DNA from: Flaccisagitta enflata
Taxonomy: Eukaryota > Chaetognatha > Sagittoidea > Aphragmophora
DNA length: 64,000 bases
Assembly: GCA_965153355.1 (NCBI GenBank)
Contig: OZ231126.1
Span: 16,120,001-16,184,000 of the forward strand
Direction: 5' to 3'
Every line of letters starts with the position of its first letter. The first letter of the stretch is position 1. The position numbers and the translations under genes were made by a program. Positions 47,740 to 58,540 of the stretch are shown in pieces. The notes below the pieces were generated by a model. The model was not told where the DNA came from and made no database searches. It saw only the letters and a program-made list of their open reading frames with translations.

Positions 47740-48737
47740 CCTTAGTATGGATGTTGTTTTCTTTTTTTCTTTTTCTTTTTTTTTTCTTTTTTCTTGAGGG
47801 GCGGGGGAGATAATTTTTTTGGTGGAGGTGGCATAGATTTTTGTTGTTGCTGGTGAGAATATAATATCAGTCAGGTAGCTTTGCCTAACATGATGACTGG
47901 GGATTCGCAAGGCCCTCCTCGATCCCTTCATATTCTGGGTTTAGAGCGTTGCAAGATAAATTGAGCCACTTCTCAAAAGCGAATGAAAAAAAAGTTGTCA
48001 TTTTGTTTTTTTGCTCATTTATTGCAGAGTGCGGGAGAGCTTTTGGACAAAAAACAAAAGAGGTTTAATATAAGGAATGTTGGAAGAAAAGGGGAGGCAT
48101 TGAATGTATGCATAGCAGGAATGACTGGCACGTTACAACTTACAACAAAATAAAGAAACTAAGTATTTGCAACAAAAAAACAATGTACACAGCGAAAGAG
48201 CTTCAGAGGGGGAAAGTAAAAGCCGAGGATTGATAAACTGTTCGTTTACACTCTTTTTTTTTCTTATAAGAACATGTTATCTTTTCCTGAGGCTCAATGT
48301 TCTTATTTTTAGAGCGATTTGAGGCTCAAATTGTTCTTAGGATATTCTTATTTTTTTTAATTATCAGCTTATACAGGAATGGTCTAATTCTGATTGCTAA
48401 TTAAAAAGACATGAGAAATAAAATATTAATCACAAAACAATCAAATTTAAGTGTAAGACTGATTGATGTAATCTATAATAATAACACAGTAACAATTTTT
48501 GTTTTTATTTACAGCAGTTCCTTCATTAATCAAGAGCAAAAATAGAATGAGTATTCTTATAATCCTCCTATTGTGAGGCTGACAATGTTCTTATGATTGT
48601 TCTTATTTTTTTCCAAATCTGAGCCTTAATGTTTTTATAAACAAGGTTCTTAGTCAAAGAAAAGAGTGTACCACGTCAAGTTTTTCAGAAATTGAAAATC
48701 ATGTTCCTTGAAAGGGTTTTAAGAGGCACGCAAAAAG
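47740..48737. other. Intergenic and 3' flank of the 203-aa gene
   Basis: AT-rich, no exon seen. A (GGTC)-family end fragment (GTCGCATGCTACACAACTCT) lies just before, at 47,684-47,735. TTTATT at 48,504-48,509 would read AATAAA on the minus strand and is a possible poly(A) signal. Confidence 0.4.
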
Positions 48738-51700
48738 TTATGGCACATTTGTATCATCAGCGGTGTCCGTTTTCCTCGCGAACAAAAATTCATGTAGAAG
48801 TTCCCTCTTCTCCGACCTATTGTTTTCCCAGTCATCCGCAAAGTCTCTGAGTGGATCTTCACTTGTTTTGGCTTTTTCCTTAACATGCTTCGGTGCGATG
48901 ATCTGTTGAAGAAAAAAAAAAGGACAATTGAACTCCACAATAACAGATGCCAAGGGACCAACAAATCAATCCATTATGGGTGGATTTCTGTTATAGCCAA
49001 TATACAGAATAAAAGAAAATGATACCAGTAATGGCGGCTGTCGCCGTGAGGAAAAAATTCGTAAGCATTGATCACTTTTCACAAAGTTTTTATCCTCAAT
49101 CATTTAATTTTTTTTTCTTTTTTTTTTTTTTTTTTTTTGATAGATCAAATCAAAAGCAATTTTTTGTATTGACTGCACTGAAAATCAAGTCAAATGAGCT
49201 AGATGAGCTAATATACTTAAAATTGCTCAACCAGACAACCAGCTATACTCATTGACATGCTCTTTTGTATTTGCTTTAATCCAACATTTGTCCTTTTCAA
49301 AATATATAGAGAACTGAGCTAAATGAGCAAGAATACTCAATAACACCCTCACAGATGAGCAGCTATACTCACTGACATGCTTTCTTGTATTTGCATGCTC
49401 CAACTTGTATCCAAACATTTTCATTCATCCTATTTGGAATCAGAAAAAAACAATTGAGCTAAATAAGCTAATTAAGTTAGAATACTAAAAAACACCCTCA
49501 CAGATGAGCAGCTATACTCATAGATATGTTTTCTTGTATTTGCATGCTTAAAAAAACATCAATACACTTCTTTTCTGATCCTACACAAAATCATAAAAGA
49601 TTGAAAAAAAAATTCAATTTGAATTTTTTGTAAAAAATTCAAAAAATTTTAACTCCAAAAATGTTTCTCCTAGAACATTCTGCAATATGCCAAATGAAAG
49701 ATAATTATCAAAATTACTTACCCTGAAAATTCCGTCGGAGGCCACAATCAGCTGGATGAGATTTTCAACTTCCCCATAAGAAAATGAAAACTATATTATT
49801 CTAGAATTTGTCAAAAAGTCGAAGACTGACTTCGACTTTTTTCCCGACTATGGGACCGAGAGAGAGAGAGAGAGACAGACAGACAGATAGACGGACAGAC
49901 ATAAACAGAGACAGGCCAAGAGAGATAGAAAGAGAGACAGACAGAAATTTGTGAGATGAAATTCTTTCATACCTGCAGCAAGTGAACGGGGTATTTGCAT
50001 AATCTCGAATGAATGATTTCGGTTCCACGCCAGAACCTTATGGGCCGGATGTGGACGACGACCGCGTTGTCGACATCTTCCGGGATGTTCCTCTCGTCCA
50101 CGATTTCTATGCACACGTCTGGTCCTAGTTGACCGTCTTCTCGGTTCTTCAAGCTCGTTTCAAGTTGGGATTCCAACGTAATGTTTCCCTTGATTTTGAG
50201 GACGTTCAAGTCTTCAGAAAGTAGGAGCAATCTTGGGACGTTGGGCGATACCGTCGTATCTGTGACTTCATCTTCTCCACCACCACCTGCTGTAAGAAAA
50301 AATTAACAAGAATTCTACACTGACTTTGGATCGGAGTGTGAAATGGAAAACCTTAATGACTCCTAAAGTACTAGGCAAAAAACTCTTAAAACGTTCAGTG
50401 AATGTTGGAAACATTTGACGGTTTTTAGTCGCGTGCACGCGACGCTACAGCCCGCTCTGTTCATTGGTCGGTCGGTCCATCGGTACGTCTATCGGTCGGT
50501 CAGTAACACTTTGCTTTTTTGGGTTTTACGGGCGGTTTTGGGGTTACAGCTTCTGCCCAACGGCTCAGCTGGTCTATTTCAATACTGCCCCTGCCCACCC
50601 GCACGCGATATGAGTAGCCGTGTATCCGGCCTTGTTGTTTGCCAAAACTAAGTTAACAGGCTGAACAGGTTGATGAAAGCATTACACTCAAACAACACCA
50701 ATTATTAAAACAAAATGAACTTTTTCTCTGCAGTTTTTGGAAGGTTCAACAAATTGAACGAAAACTCTGGGATCAGTCTTGAATTACTAATAGTCACTCA
50801 TAAATTCTAGTTCAACAAAAAAAAATGAAAGCTCTCATCATTTTTGTGAAGATTTGAGTGATTTTCCATGCTTGGCACTACAGATTTTGATAAAAATCAC
50901 TTAAGATTACTGTTTACCATTCCCTGGTTCAATTTTTTCAGTGATAACAAGCAAATAATTTGTTTTGGCCTAGAATATGGGTGCTCTCCCAATCTTTTAT
51001 TTTTCCCTACCTGTTCTGTTCTCTGATCTAAGCTTTGGCATGCAAAAACCGAAAACTGATAATTTCAACAAGTTCTAAAGGTTTTCCATTTCACACTCCA
51101 ATCTGAAGACAGTATACTTTATCAAACAAAAGAAACGCTGGCCTTGAAGTAATAGATTGATCTATCGATGCACTGGGAGCGGCCAGCGCTACAAACAGTT
51201 AGCTGTAGCTATGGCCAAGAAAAATTGAATTTCAGGAGAAAATCACAAGTTATCAGGCCTTGAAAAAGAGCGGGCCCGCAGGCCCGAGGCCCGCAAATAG
51301 CCATCGGGCCCGCAAGTTTGTCAAATTGCGGGCCCGACGGTCCCACTGCAATTTTGCTTGGTATTTTTGAGTTATTGACTAGTTCTGATTTGACTGATTA
51401 TAGAATCGGTCATGGATTAAATTGCCTCGGTTGTTTCTTTTTCTTTTTTCGTACAATCGTGTTTTTGATGGCAAAATTCCTCCTATTTGTTTGGAAATAG
51501 TTGGCATTGTTAGGGATTGTAACTGCTGTGGTGTAGACGTCTGTGGTCGGTCCCACTGTTTTTCAATTGGGCCCGCTGAGAAAAACTTATATTTTAAGGC
51601 CTGATCATAACTATTGTATATCATACTATTGTATATCGTTGTAAAAGAAATAGCAAGTTTTTGGAATTTTCCCATGGAATTCCTGACGTCACGGTGGGTA

Positions 51701-52420
51701 AAAAAGAAGATTTTTTTTTTTTCATTTTGTCCGTTTCCTTTCCGTATTTACCCAGATAAAAGGAAGTGAAGAGTTTTATAGAGAATATATTTCCCGCTTT
51801 TTTTCTGCTTAAGAAAAAACAATTTCACCTTGTTGTGCATGATTTTTGCCGCGCATAATTCTCTTTGGTAGTTGGCTGAGCGTCTTCTCAATTTCTTGCA
51901 ACGTGCAGACAGATTGATCAAATGAAAGATAGGAAGAAGTTGGATCTGGAGGGGAGAATGAGGCAGTTAAGGTTAGTATATTCATTTATACTCTAATACA
52001 TGTTGAATTTGGTACAGGGCAAACACCTGCAGAACTAATTTCGATACAGACAACAAACTTCAATGGACTGACAAATTTTATCTTTTATTTGCAAATTTTC
52101 ATGATCTCCAACAAAGTAGCCAGGGGACCAGTCGACCAGGGGTGCAGGGGACGCGGGGACAAGGAAATCAGGGGACACAAAGTCTGTTTCCATTATAGAC
52201 GGATTTCTGTTATACTGAGATTCGTGATCGCGGAAGGTACATGATTGTTTTTTTGTTTTGTTTTGTTCGGGGGGGGGTTGTTTTGTTTTTTTGTTTTTTT
52301 TTTCTCAAAAACTAATCGAAATTTTCAACTATCAGAAAACCCTTATAATCATTTACTTTCATATCTGTTTATTTCAGAGAAATGACATTATACTAAAGAA
52401 AACTTACCCACATCAACCAT
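48738..52420 (-). CDS. Four-exon gene for an unrecognised 203-aa protein
   Basis: Exons 52420-52408, 51945-51829, 50289-49973 and 48902-48738 join in matching phases (1, 1, 0) at GT-AG sites (GTGG|GTAAGT, CTCCAG|ATCC, CAACAAG|GTGAAA, TTACAG|CAGG, CTGCAG|GTATGA, CAACAG|ATCA) to give 612 nt. The product starts MVDVDPTSSYLSFDQSVCTL. It has an amphipathic helix (LQEIEKTLSQLPKRI), an acidic linker, a compact middle domain with alternating hydrophobic residues (NVPRLLLLSEDLNVLKIKG; VVVHIRPIRFWRG) and a charged C-terminus ending DTADDTNVP. No signal peptide or membrane segment. I recognise no family. A degraded mirror copy lies at 60,165 to about 63,100. Confidence 0.6.
49857..49945. repeat. (GA)n(GACA)n microsatellite
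   Basis: GA and GACA units just downstream (minus strand) of exon 3 of the 203-aa gene. A companion poly(T) run is at 49,117-49,140. Confidence 0.85.
50427..50637 (+). mobile_element. (GGTC)n-core interspersed element, complete exemplar
   Basis: Complete copy of about 210 bp: GTCGCGTGCACGCGAC start, GGTC-rich core, CCCACCCGCACGCGA and GTAGCCGTGTATCCGGCCTT end. It lies in the intron between exons 2 and 3 of the 203-aa gene and is not identifiable at the mirror position in the right arm. Confidence 0.65.
51254..51604. mobile_element. hAT-like MITE with GGGCCCG subterminal motifs
   Basis: Ends TCAGGCCTTGAAA and, inverted, TCAGGCCTTAAAA. Inside the ends are clustered GCGGGCCCGC, GAGGCCCGC, TCGGGCCCGC and GCGGGCCCGACGG motifs. 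This layout resembles hAT terminal regions. No clear 8-bp duplication, no transposase. A degraded mirror is at about 60,840-61,135. Confidence 0.5.
52125..52235. mobile_element. Possible Tigger-like fragment
   Basis: AGGGGACCAG...GGGGACACAAAG and TTATAGACGGATTTCTGTTATA resemble the fragments at 12,318 and 48,950. Its mirror is around 60,340-60,400. Termini not defined. Confidence 0.3.
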
Positions 52421-53125
52421 TTTTAGTTATGCCCGTTGAGAGACTAGAGGCCATCTCACCAAAAATGTAAAAACCTTCAGGAAACAGAGCTTGGTTACAC
52501 CGCTTTTAGATCGGACTGTCGCCAAGAGAACCTATATTAATCAAAAACTATTTATGGTAATGATTTTTTTTAATTTTTTCCCCTGATAGATAATTTGATA
52601 AAGTTTTACTGCAAGAAAAGAATGTCCCACTGACTCACAAATTTACTATCTTGGCCATAAAGATCCGGACAGAAGGTGTAAAAGTTAATTTGTTGACCAG
52701 AGACGAGCAGCAAACATATCAAAATGCACCTAAAGTCAAGTATGACCAAGTTGGGCATCCACCACCCCTTGCGTATGCTTTGGCATAGACTTGTAGAGAG
52801 ACTGGAGATCCTCTGGAGTGATGTTGTTTCAAACCTATCATGTAATTCATTTCAGCCTTGCTTTGAATCTTTGAGTTCTGAATTGGATTGAGATCCAGAT
52901 TGATCTGGGCTAACCCTAGACGAGCTTAACATATCGATTTTTCAATAGATTCAACACAATGCGCCAATGCACCATCTTCCATAAACAAACAAAAAATTGC
53001 CCACCACACTTGCAAAAAGCAAATTTTTTCTTCATTCGGCTTCCATTTCTAAACGGATAAAGTTGCAGGAACCAGCTTGGTCTCATCTGATAGATTTTTT
53101 GAAGATGCAAATTTTGAAAAAACAA
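52421..53125. other. Upstream region of the 203-aa gene
   Basis: Contains the presumed 5' UTR and promoter of the minus-strand gene. No second gene supported. The 70-codon plus-strand frame ending in PVERLEAISPKM is antisense to exon 1. Confidence 0.4.
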
Positions 53126-53256
53126 GGCCAAGTAGGCCAATAAGGTGCGACGTGTGGATCGTCGAACGAATGCGTTACCCGACCAACAGACAGACCAACA
53201 GACCAACAGACCAACCGACGGACACAGCCAGTTATAGATGTGCTTTGTCGCACCTA
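53126..53256. mobile_element. (GACC/GACA)-core element
   Basis: AACAAGGCCAAGTAGGCC, GGTGCGACGTGTGG, a core of ACCAACAGACC units, and TGCTTTGTCGCACC. Same subtype as 17,511-17,745. Confidence 0.6.
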
Positions 53257-54107
53257 AAAATCAACTCATTGCGATTAAAATCAAGCGAGTTATGAGAGTT
53301 TAAAGCTGTCCGGATCTTTATGGCCAAGATAGTAGGCCCCTTACAGTAAATGAGTACAGTGCGATGCATAAAAAAAGATACAAGCCAGAGTTCATGTTTT
53401 AGGGACTTAAAATCAATCTTTTTAGGTTTTTCTTGTGAGCATTTGAAAGAGCTTCAAAAAACGGAGACATTGCCACTAAGCCCAAAGAGTTTGATCAATT
53501 TGTTTGAAATCTATGATAAAATAAAGATAAGGTAATAAAAACAGCGACGTAAATTGTGACCTTTTTTTGCTGCTACCAAAAAAGGAATGTTTTTACTTAA
53601 ATTAACATAACTCTTAAACGAATTGAGCTACAGATGCCAGATACGACTCAAATGGAAGCTATTTTGAAGGGCTTTCCAAATGTCATGGATTTTTATTAGT
53701 TCAATGTCAATTCAAAGAATCTAGATATAATTAAAGACAATTTTAAGAGTCATTTGGAGATTTTGCATCAATTGGTAACACCTAGTTTTCAATTTATGAT
53801 AAAATTTAGTGATTGTTGACACTGATTTCAATTTTGAGCGATCTTTAGACAATTTCCCATATCCTGAGGTTTTTTCAGTCTTTTGTGATGAAAATCAATA
53901 ACTATTGTATAGAATAAATCAAATCTTTTCCTGTTTTCATCAAACCTTCATGCTTCATTGATTATCATTATTACCATTATGACCATTGACCAACATTCAC
54001 CTATCTAACCTTGTTTTTCCCATAAACAAAGTTTATTTCTAGCTTAAATTGACTAATTTTTGTCATGAAATTTTGAGCATATGTATCAATTCTGGGATTT
54101 ATTTCTT
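53257..54107. other. Unannotated AT-rich sequence
   Basis: No exon, RNA or element recognised; present again, degraded, in the right arm. Confidence 0.4.
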
Positions 54108-54580
54108 TTTAGTCACGTGCATGCGACTCTTCACCCCGCTTTGTCCATCCGTCCGTCCGTCCGTTGGTCTGTTTGTCTGTTAGTCGATCCATCACACTTT
54201 TACTTTTTTTATCAATTTTATTTCATTAAGTGATTTTAAGTTTTTTAAGAGTATACTAAGTCATTTTAAGTCATTCTACGTCATTCCCAGGAATCATTAT
54301 ATAAAAGTCTCACCATGACAAAGTGTTAGCCTTGTTCGTAACAAGCATAATCAAAATCAACTACCAAGAAACAAGGCGTGCCTATAAGTCGCGTGCGAGA
54401 CTTGCAGATTGACTTAGAATGACTTAGAAAGGACAAAGTATACCCTAAAATGACTTAATAATGACTTAAAGAAATAGAATTAATAAAAAAGTATAAGTAA
54501 TGTGATGGACCGACCAGACCGATCGACGGACCGACAGTACAAAAGCTCAGGGTGTAGAGTCGCGTGCACATGACTAAGAA
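54108..54580. mobile_element. Head-to-head pair of (GTCC)-core elements
   Basis: A forward copy (GTCACGTGCATGCGACTCTT, GTCC core, AAGTCATTTTAAGTCATTC, ends about 54,340) faces an inverted copy (AACAAGGCGTGCCTATAAGT to GAGTCGCGTGCACATGACT, 54,371-54,573). The AAGTCATTTTAGGGTATACT motif is also at 27,760-27,800, defining a subfamily. Confidence 0.6.
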
Positions 54581-54621
54581 AGGAATCAAGTGGTTGTCTT
54601 AAGTACTTCATGAGTAATACA

Positions 54622-54650
54622 CAGTTGAACCCCGCTGGAGTTTAACTGTA
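54622..54650. mobile_element. Fused pair of Tigger-like termini (remnant)
   Basis: ACAGTTGAACCCCGCTGG is followed directly by AGTTTAACTGTA, as if almost all of the element between two inverted termini had been deleted. Confidence 0.4.
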
Positions 54651-54743
54651 GGTTGTCTCACAACAGCCCGATTTAAAAGCAGCGTAAATTCATTATTCTC
54701 TTTGAACATAAAAGAAGTGAAATTATTTTCATCGCGCCGGAGC

Positions 54744-56694
54744 TTAAAGAGGGTTACCTACGTATGGCGTTATAGTGTTGTTCCAGAGAATCACCAATCG
54801 TATGGTGGTTCTGGTGGCGGCCTCAATCATACGAACCAAGTTGATAGAGGCACTTTGATAGTCAACAATGACGACGACGATGGCGTACTGACAGCCCAGA
54901 CATTCTCGGATGTCCAGAAACTGCCACATTTTCTTGTTGGGCGAAGTTTTCGTTTTCTCTTCGATTCTGTTGCGTATGGAGCGGTGGGAGTAATTGCAAA
55001 CCATACCATTGACATTGACTTTGCTCATCTCCTTGACAACCTCCTTGGCCGCTCCCTCGATGAAGCGCTCTCTTCCATCGTCATTCCATTCCTTGATCGT
55101 CAGACTATCGGTAGAGACTGGATGTTGGGATTGATCGCAGGGGATCACGTCTCCATCCAAATCTGTCGCGTTCGTCTTTCCTTTCTCTTTGACCAATTGA
55201 TCGATGCGCGCCTGAAAATCATGGCAGAATTTCACCACCGCCGGTGGTGACCGAAGATTCGACGAAAGCGCCGTGTTGTCCTCTTCGCTCTCCGGTCGAT
55301 GACACATGGAGAACTTGATCAACTCCTCGTCGCGTCCTTTGGCCATGACTTCGTTCATAATGTCGCAGGTGATGGCGTTGATGCTGGTTGAAACGACAAT
55401 GTGCAGATCTTCTTTGCAAGCGTCGTAGAGGAATTTACCATCGTCCATTCTGACGTTGAATGCCTCGTATTCGTCAATGACGACCAGGCCAATTTCGTCC
55501 CACTTTACCTGCCCCAGTTCGCTCGAGGTCGCCACCATCAGACGACTGTGTATTCGGAAGCAGTAGTCGCATTTTTCAATGGCGTTTTTGCAACTGCAAT
55601 AGGTGTTCAGCCTCTTTTGTAACATCATTTTGAGCTCGCTGAATTTTTTGAACACGCTGAAGCAGACTTTTTTCTCGCTTTGACTCCTCAAATAATGCAT
55701 GGCGACTTGCAACAAGATAAGTGTCTTGCCGCTTCCGGGGCAGCCTTTGATAAGCAAACGCAATTTTGGGTCATCCACTTGCTCAAACGCGTTTGTCACG
55801 TGATCGATGATTTTGCCTTGGTCGTAAGTGAACATGATCATGTTTCTGTCGAGAGACTGGTTGATAATCTGTTCGTGGGCCTGTAGAAAGTTGTCCTCTA
55901 GGTGATGGAGAACCATAAGCACGCTGGCGATTTTCTCGATTGATTCAACGTGGACTGGGCCTGAAACTGTTTCTTCAATCTTTTCCATCAGGCACGAAAT
56001 GATGTCGGGTTTATCGGAAGATATGTACCAATGCCACACGGAGGGTTTTAAAGTGCGTTTGTCGAGGAGGGCGTCGTTAGAAATGCGGGCTGATCCTTTT
56101 TTGACACTTACAACGGTGATGGGGAGATGTTTTTCCTTCACGCCAGCGATGTCAAAAATTTGCAATAGCAATTCCTTTCCGTGGATGACTAGGTTTTTTA
56201 GGTCCTAGGTTTTTTAGGTCCTTGCCGAAAAAGCTGGACACTTCCAACAACCAAACCAGTCCATGTTTCGGCGAAAGGATGATGTTCTTAAGCAAATCGT
56301 GCCATTTGAAGGCTATGCTGCCCAACGATTTGTCAATGTTTCCTTGACTGAGGTCTGGTAAGATCAGAGCCGGCTCCTCCTTTTGGTTGTAATATTCACG
56401 GATGCCATTGATCGTCTTGTCCATCAGTTTTTCACCGACGTAAGCTGTTAGCAAGCCAGTGAGCGCACTTTGGGACAGTGATTGCTCTAAAGCGGGGCTA
56501 GGCAAGATACGATCAGCGGGGCTCTTGTCAAACTGAATTTGAGCGAGTTTGGGGACGAACGTTACAGCGCAATTTTGCCAATTGGGATACTCTTTTTGAA
56601 AGTATTTGACAATGTCCGTCGTGTTTTCGAGAGTCACTTTTTTCCCCGTGCCGGGCAGAATAAACTCAACGGCCGAGTCGCATTTGTTGGCCAT
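54744..56694 (-). CDS. Intronless SF1-like P-loop NTPase, frame broken by 16-bp duplication
   Basis: From MANKCDSAVEF at 56,694 to the stop at 54,744 this would be 644 residues once the 16-bp tandem duplication at 56,189-56,220 is discounted; with it, the frame shifts after about residue 163. The right-arm copy has a single unit there and reads through. Motifs: Walker A GCPGSGKT (about 312-319), Walker B LVVIDEYEAF (about 398-407), NLRSPPAVVKFC (about 474-485), ECLGCQYAIVVVIVDY (about 592-607) and motif-VI-like EAATRTTIRLVILW (about 619-632). This order is that of superfamily 1 helicase/DUF2075-type domains, including the C-terminal half of Schlafen proteins. A Cys cluster (361, 363, 370, 373) could bind zinc. 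The N-terminal 250 residues match no domain I know. Probable ATPase; substrate unknown. Confidence 0.65.
56189..56220. repeat. Exact 16-bp tandem duplication inside the NTPase gene
   Basis: CTAGGTTTTTTAGGTC occurs twice in a row (56,189-56,204 and 56,205-56,220), once in the right arm near 57,220-57,235. It causes the frameshift in the left copy. Confidence 0.9.
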
Positions 56695-56707
56695 TTTCTT
56701 GAAGGTG

Positions 56708-56726
56708 GGCAGTCGGTGGGTGACGA
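56708..56726. other. 19-nt unique centre of palindrome B
   Basis: GGCAGTCGGTGGGTGACGA separates two arms that match base for base immediately on both sides apart from a one-base indel and a single substitution. Confidence 0.9.
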
Positions 56727-56740
56727 CACCTTCAAAGAAA

Positions 56741-58540
56741 ATGGCCAGCAAATGCGACTCGGCCGTTGAGTTTATTCTGCCCGGCACGGGGAAAAAAGTG
56801 ACTCTCGAAAACACGACGGACATTGTCAAATACTTTCAAAAAGAGTATCCCAATTGGCAAAATTGCGCTGTAACGTTCGTCCCCAAACTCGCTCAAATTC
56901 AGTTTGACAAGAGCCCCGCTGATCGTATCTTGCCTAGCCCCGCTTTAGAGCAATCACTGTCCCAAAGTGCGCTCACTGGCTTGCTAACAGCTTACGTCGG
57001 TGAAAAACTGATGGACAAGACGATCAATGGCATCCGTGAATATTACAACCAAAAGGAGGAGCCGGCTCTGATCTTACCAGACCTCAGTCAAGGAAACATT
57101 GACAAATCGTTGGGCAGCATAGCCTTCAAATGGCACGATTTGCTTAAGAACATCATCCTTTCGCCGAAACATGGACTGGTTTGGTTGTTGGAAGTGTCCA
57201 GCTTTTTCGGCAAGGACCTAAAAAACCTAGTCATCCACGGAAAGGAATTGCTATTGCAAATTTTTGACATCGCTGGCGTGAAGGAAAAACATCTCCCCAT
57301 CACCGTTGTAAGCGTCAAAAAAGAGATCGGCCATTTCCAACGACGCCCTCTCGTGGCGCACTACTCCGTGTGGTACGGCCTGTGCTATGCCGATAAACCC
57401 GACATCATTTCGTGCCTGATGAAAAGATTGGCGACCTGGTTATCGAACCCAGTACGTAATCGGCGAGAAAATCACCGGCGCGCGCGGTGCTCATCGCCAG
57501 AAGACAGCTCTACCGCAATCTCGTGGCGCGATAATATTCGCGACGAACCTCGATCGCATGTTGGCGCGACAGCAGTGTGACAAATTGCGTTTTATCAAAC
57601 TGCCAAGTATTCGTTACTATATCTTGTTACAAAAATCTCATGCATCGCCCGAGTCAAAGCAGCGTTCTATCAGCAGCTGTTAAGAGGCTGACTATTGCAG
57701 TGCCGGCATCGACTGCGCTCCAGCTACGTGTCTGATGGTGGCGACCTCAGTAAGGCGTGGTGCGAAGTAACCTGGTCATCGTGACAATACTGGCGTCAGG
57801 AAATGAACGTGGCTAAATTCCTTTCTGCGACAACACAGCATTATCGTTTCAGCTCAGCATCAACTGCGATATAGTGAGAATCGGCAGATTCTCCATGTGT
57901 CATCGACGGAAGAACAGCGCAGCGCTTTTCGTCGAATCTTCGGTCTACCGGCGATGATAAGCTGCCGTATTTTCGAGAATGGTGGTCAAAGAAAGGAAGA
58001 CGAGCGGCTGGGCTGGTGGAAGACGTGTGTTTGCACGTCCAATTCTATTACCGACAGTCTGACGTCAGAATGGGCGTGAGGCGGCCGGAAGATTGTCAGG
58101 AAGATGAACAATCAATGTCAATGGCAAGAAGTTTGTCTTCCACCGCGCAACAAAAATCGAAAGAAAACTCATGGCAATGGCGGTGGGCGTCGAGATGTCT
58201 GGAAACATCGCGCTATCGTCGATAAAGTCATTGATTGACTATCAAAGATCACCTCTATCAACGGTTCATATAGTGAACCGCCGCAAGACCGCCATACGAC
58301 GGTGATTCTCTTACTACTAATACGCTGAAGTAACCTCTTTGCTCAGCACAGTAATGTTTAAAACTAACATGTTCAAGGTGTGGGCACGCTGTAGCATCAG
58401 GCTGATGTGTGAAGCTCCGGCGGACCAACGTGGCATGAAACGCAAGACCACTTGATTCTTTCTTCGCGTGCGCAGCGACCTGCCCGTTGCAATCGGTCGT
58501 CAGCTCGATGTGGATCATCTGCTGCACAATTCTATTTGCT
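56741..58540 (+). pseudogene. Right-arm copy of the SF1-like NTPase, degraded
   Basis: Starts MASKCDSAVEF and stays open and nearly identical to the left copy for about 195 codons (to ITVVSVKK, about 57,320). It lacks the 16-bp duplication. After that the sequence loses all later motifs, including Walker A and B, and the frame stops at 57,580. Either a decayed pseudogene or poorly corrected sequence. Confidence 0.7.

Noticed and set aside
52258-52470. 70-codon plus-strand frame conserved in both arms of palindrome B
   Set aside because: It is antisense to the first exon of the 203-aa gene, with a T-run start; explained by the duplication.
57897-58527. Short frames in the degraded part of the right arm
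   Set aside because: They lie in sequence that corresponds, poorly, to the NTPase gene on the opposite strand; no motifs and no match between arms.
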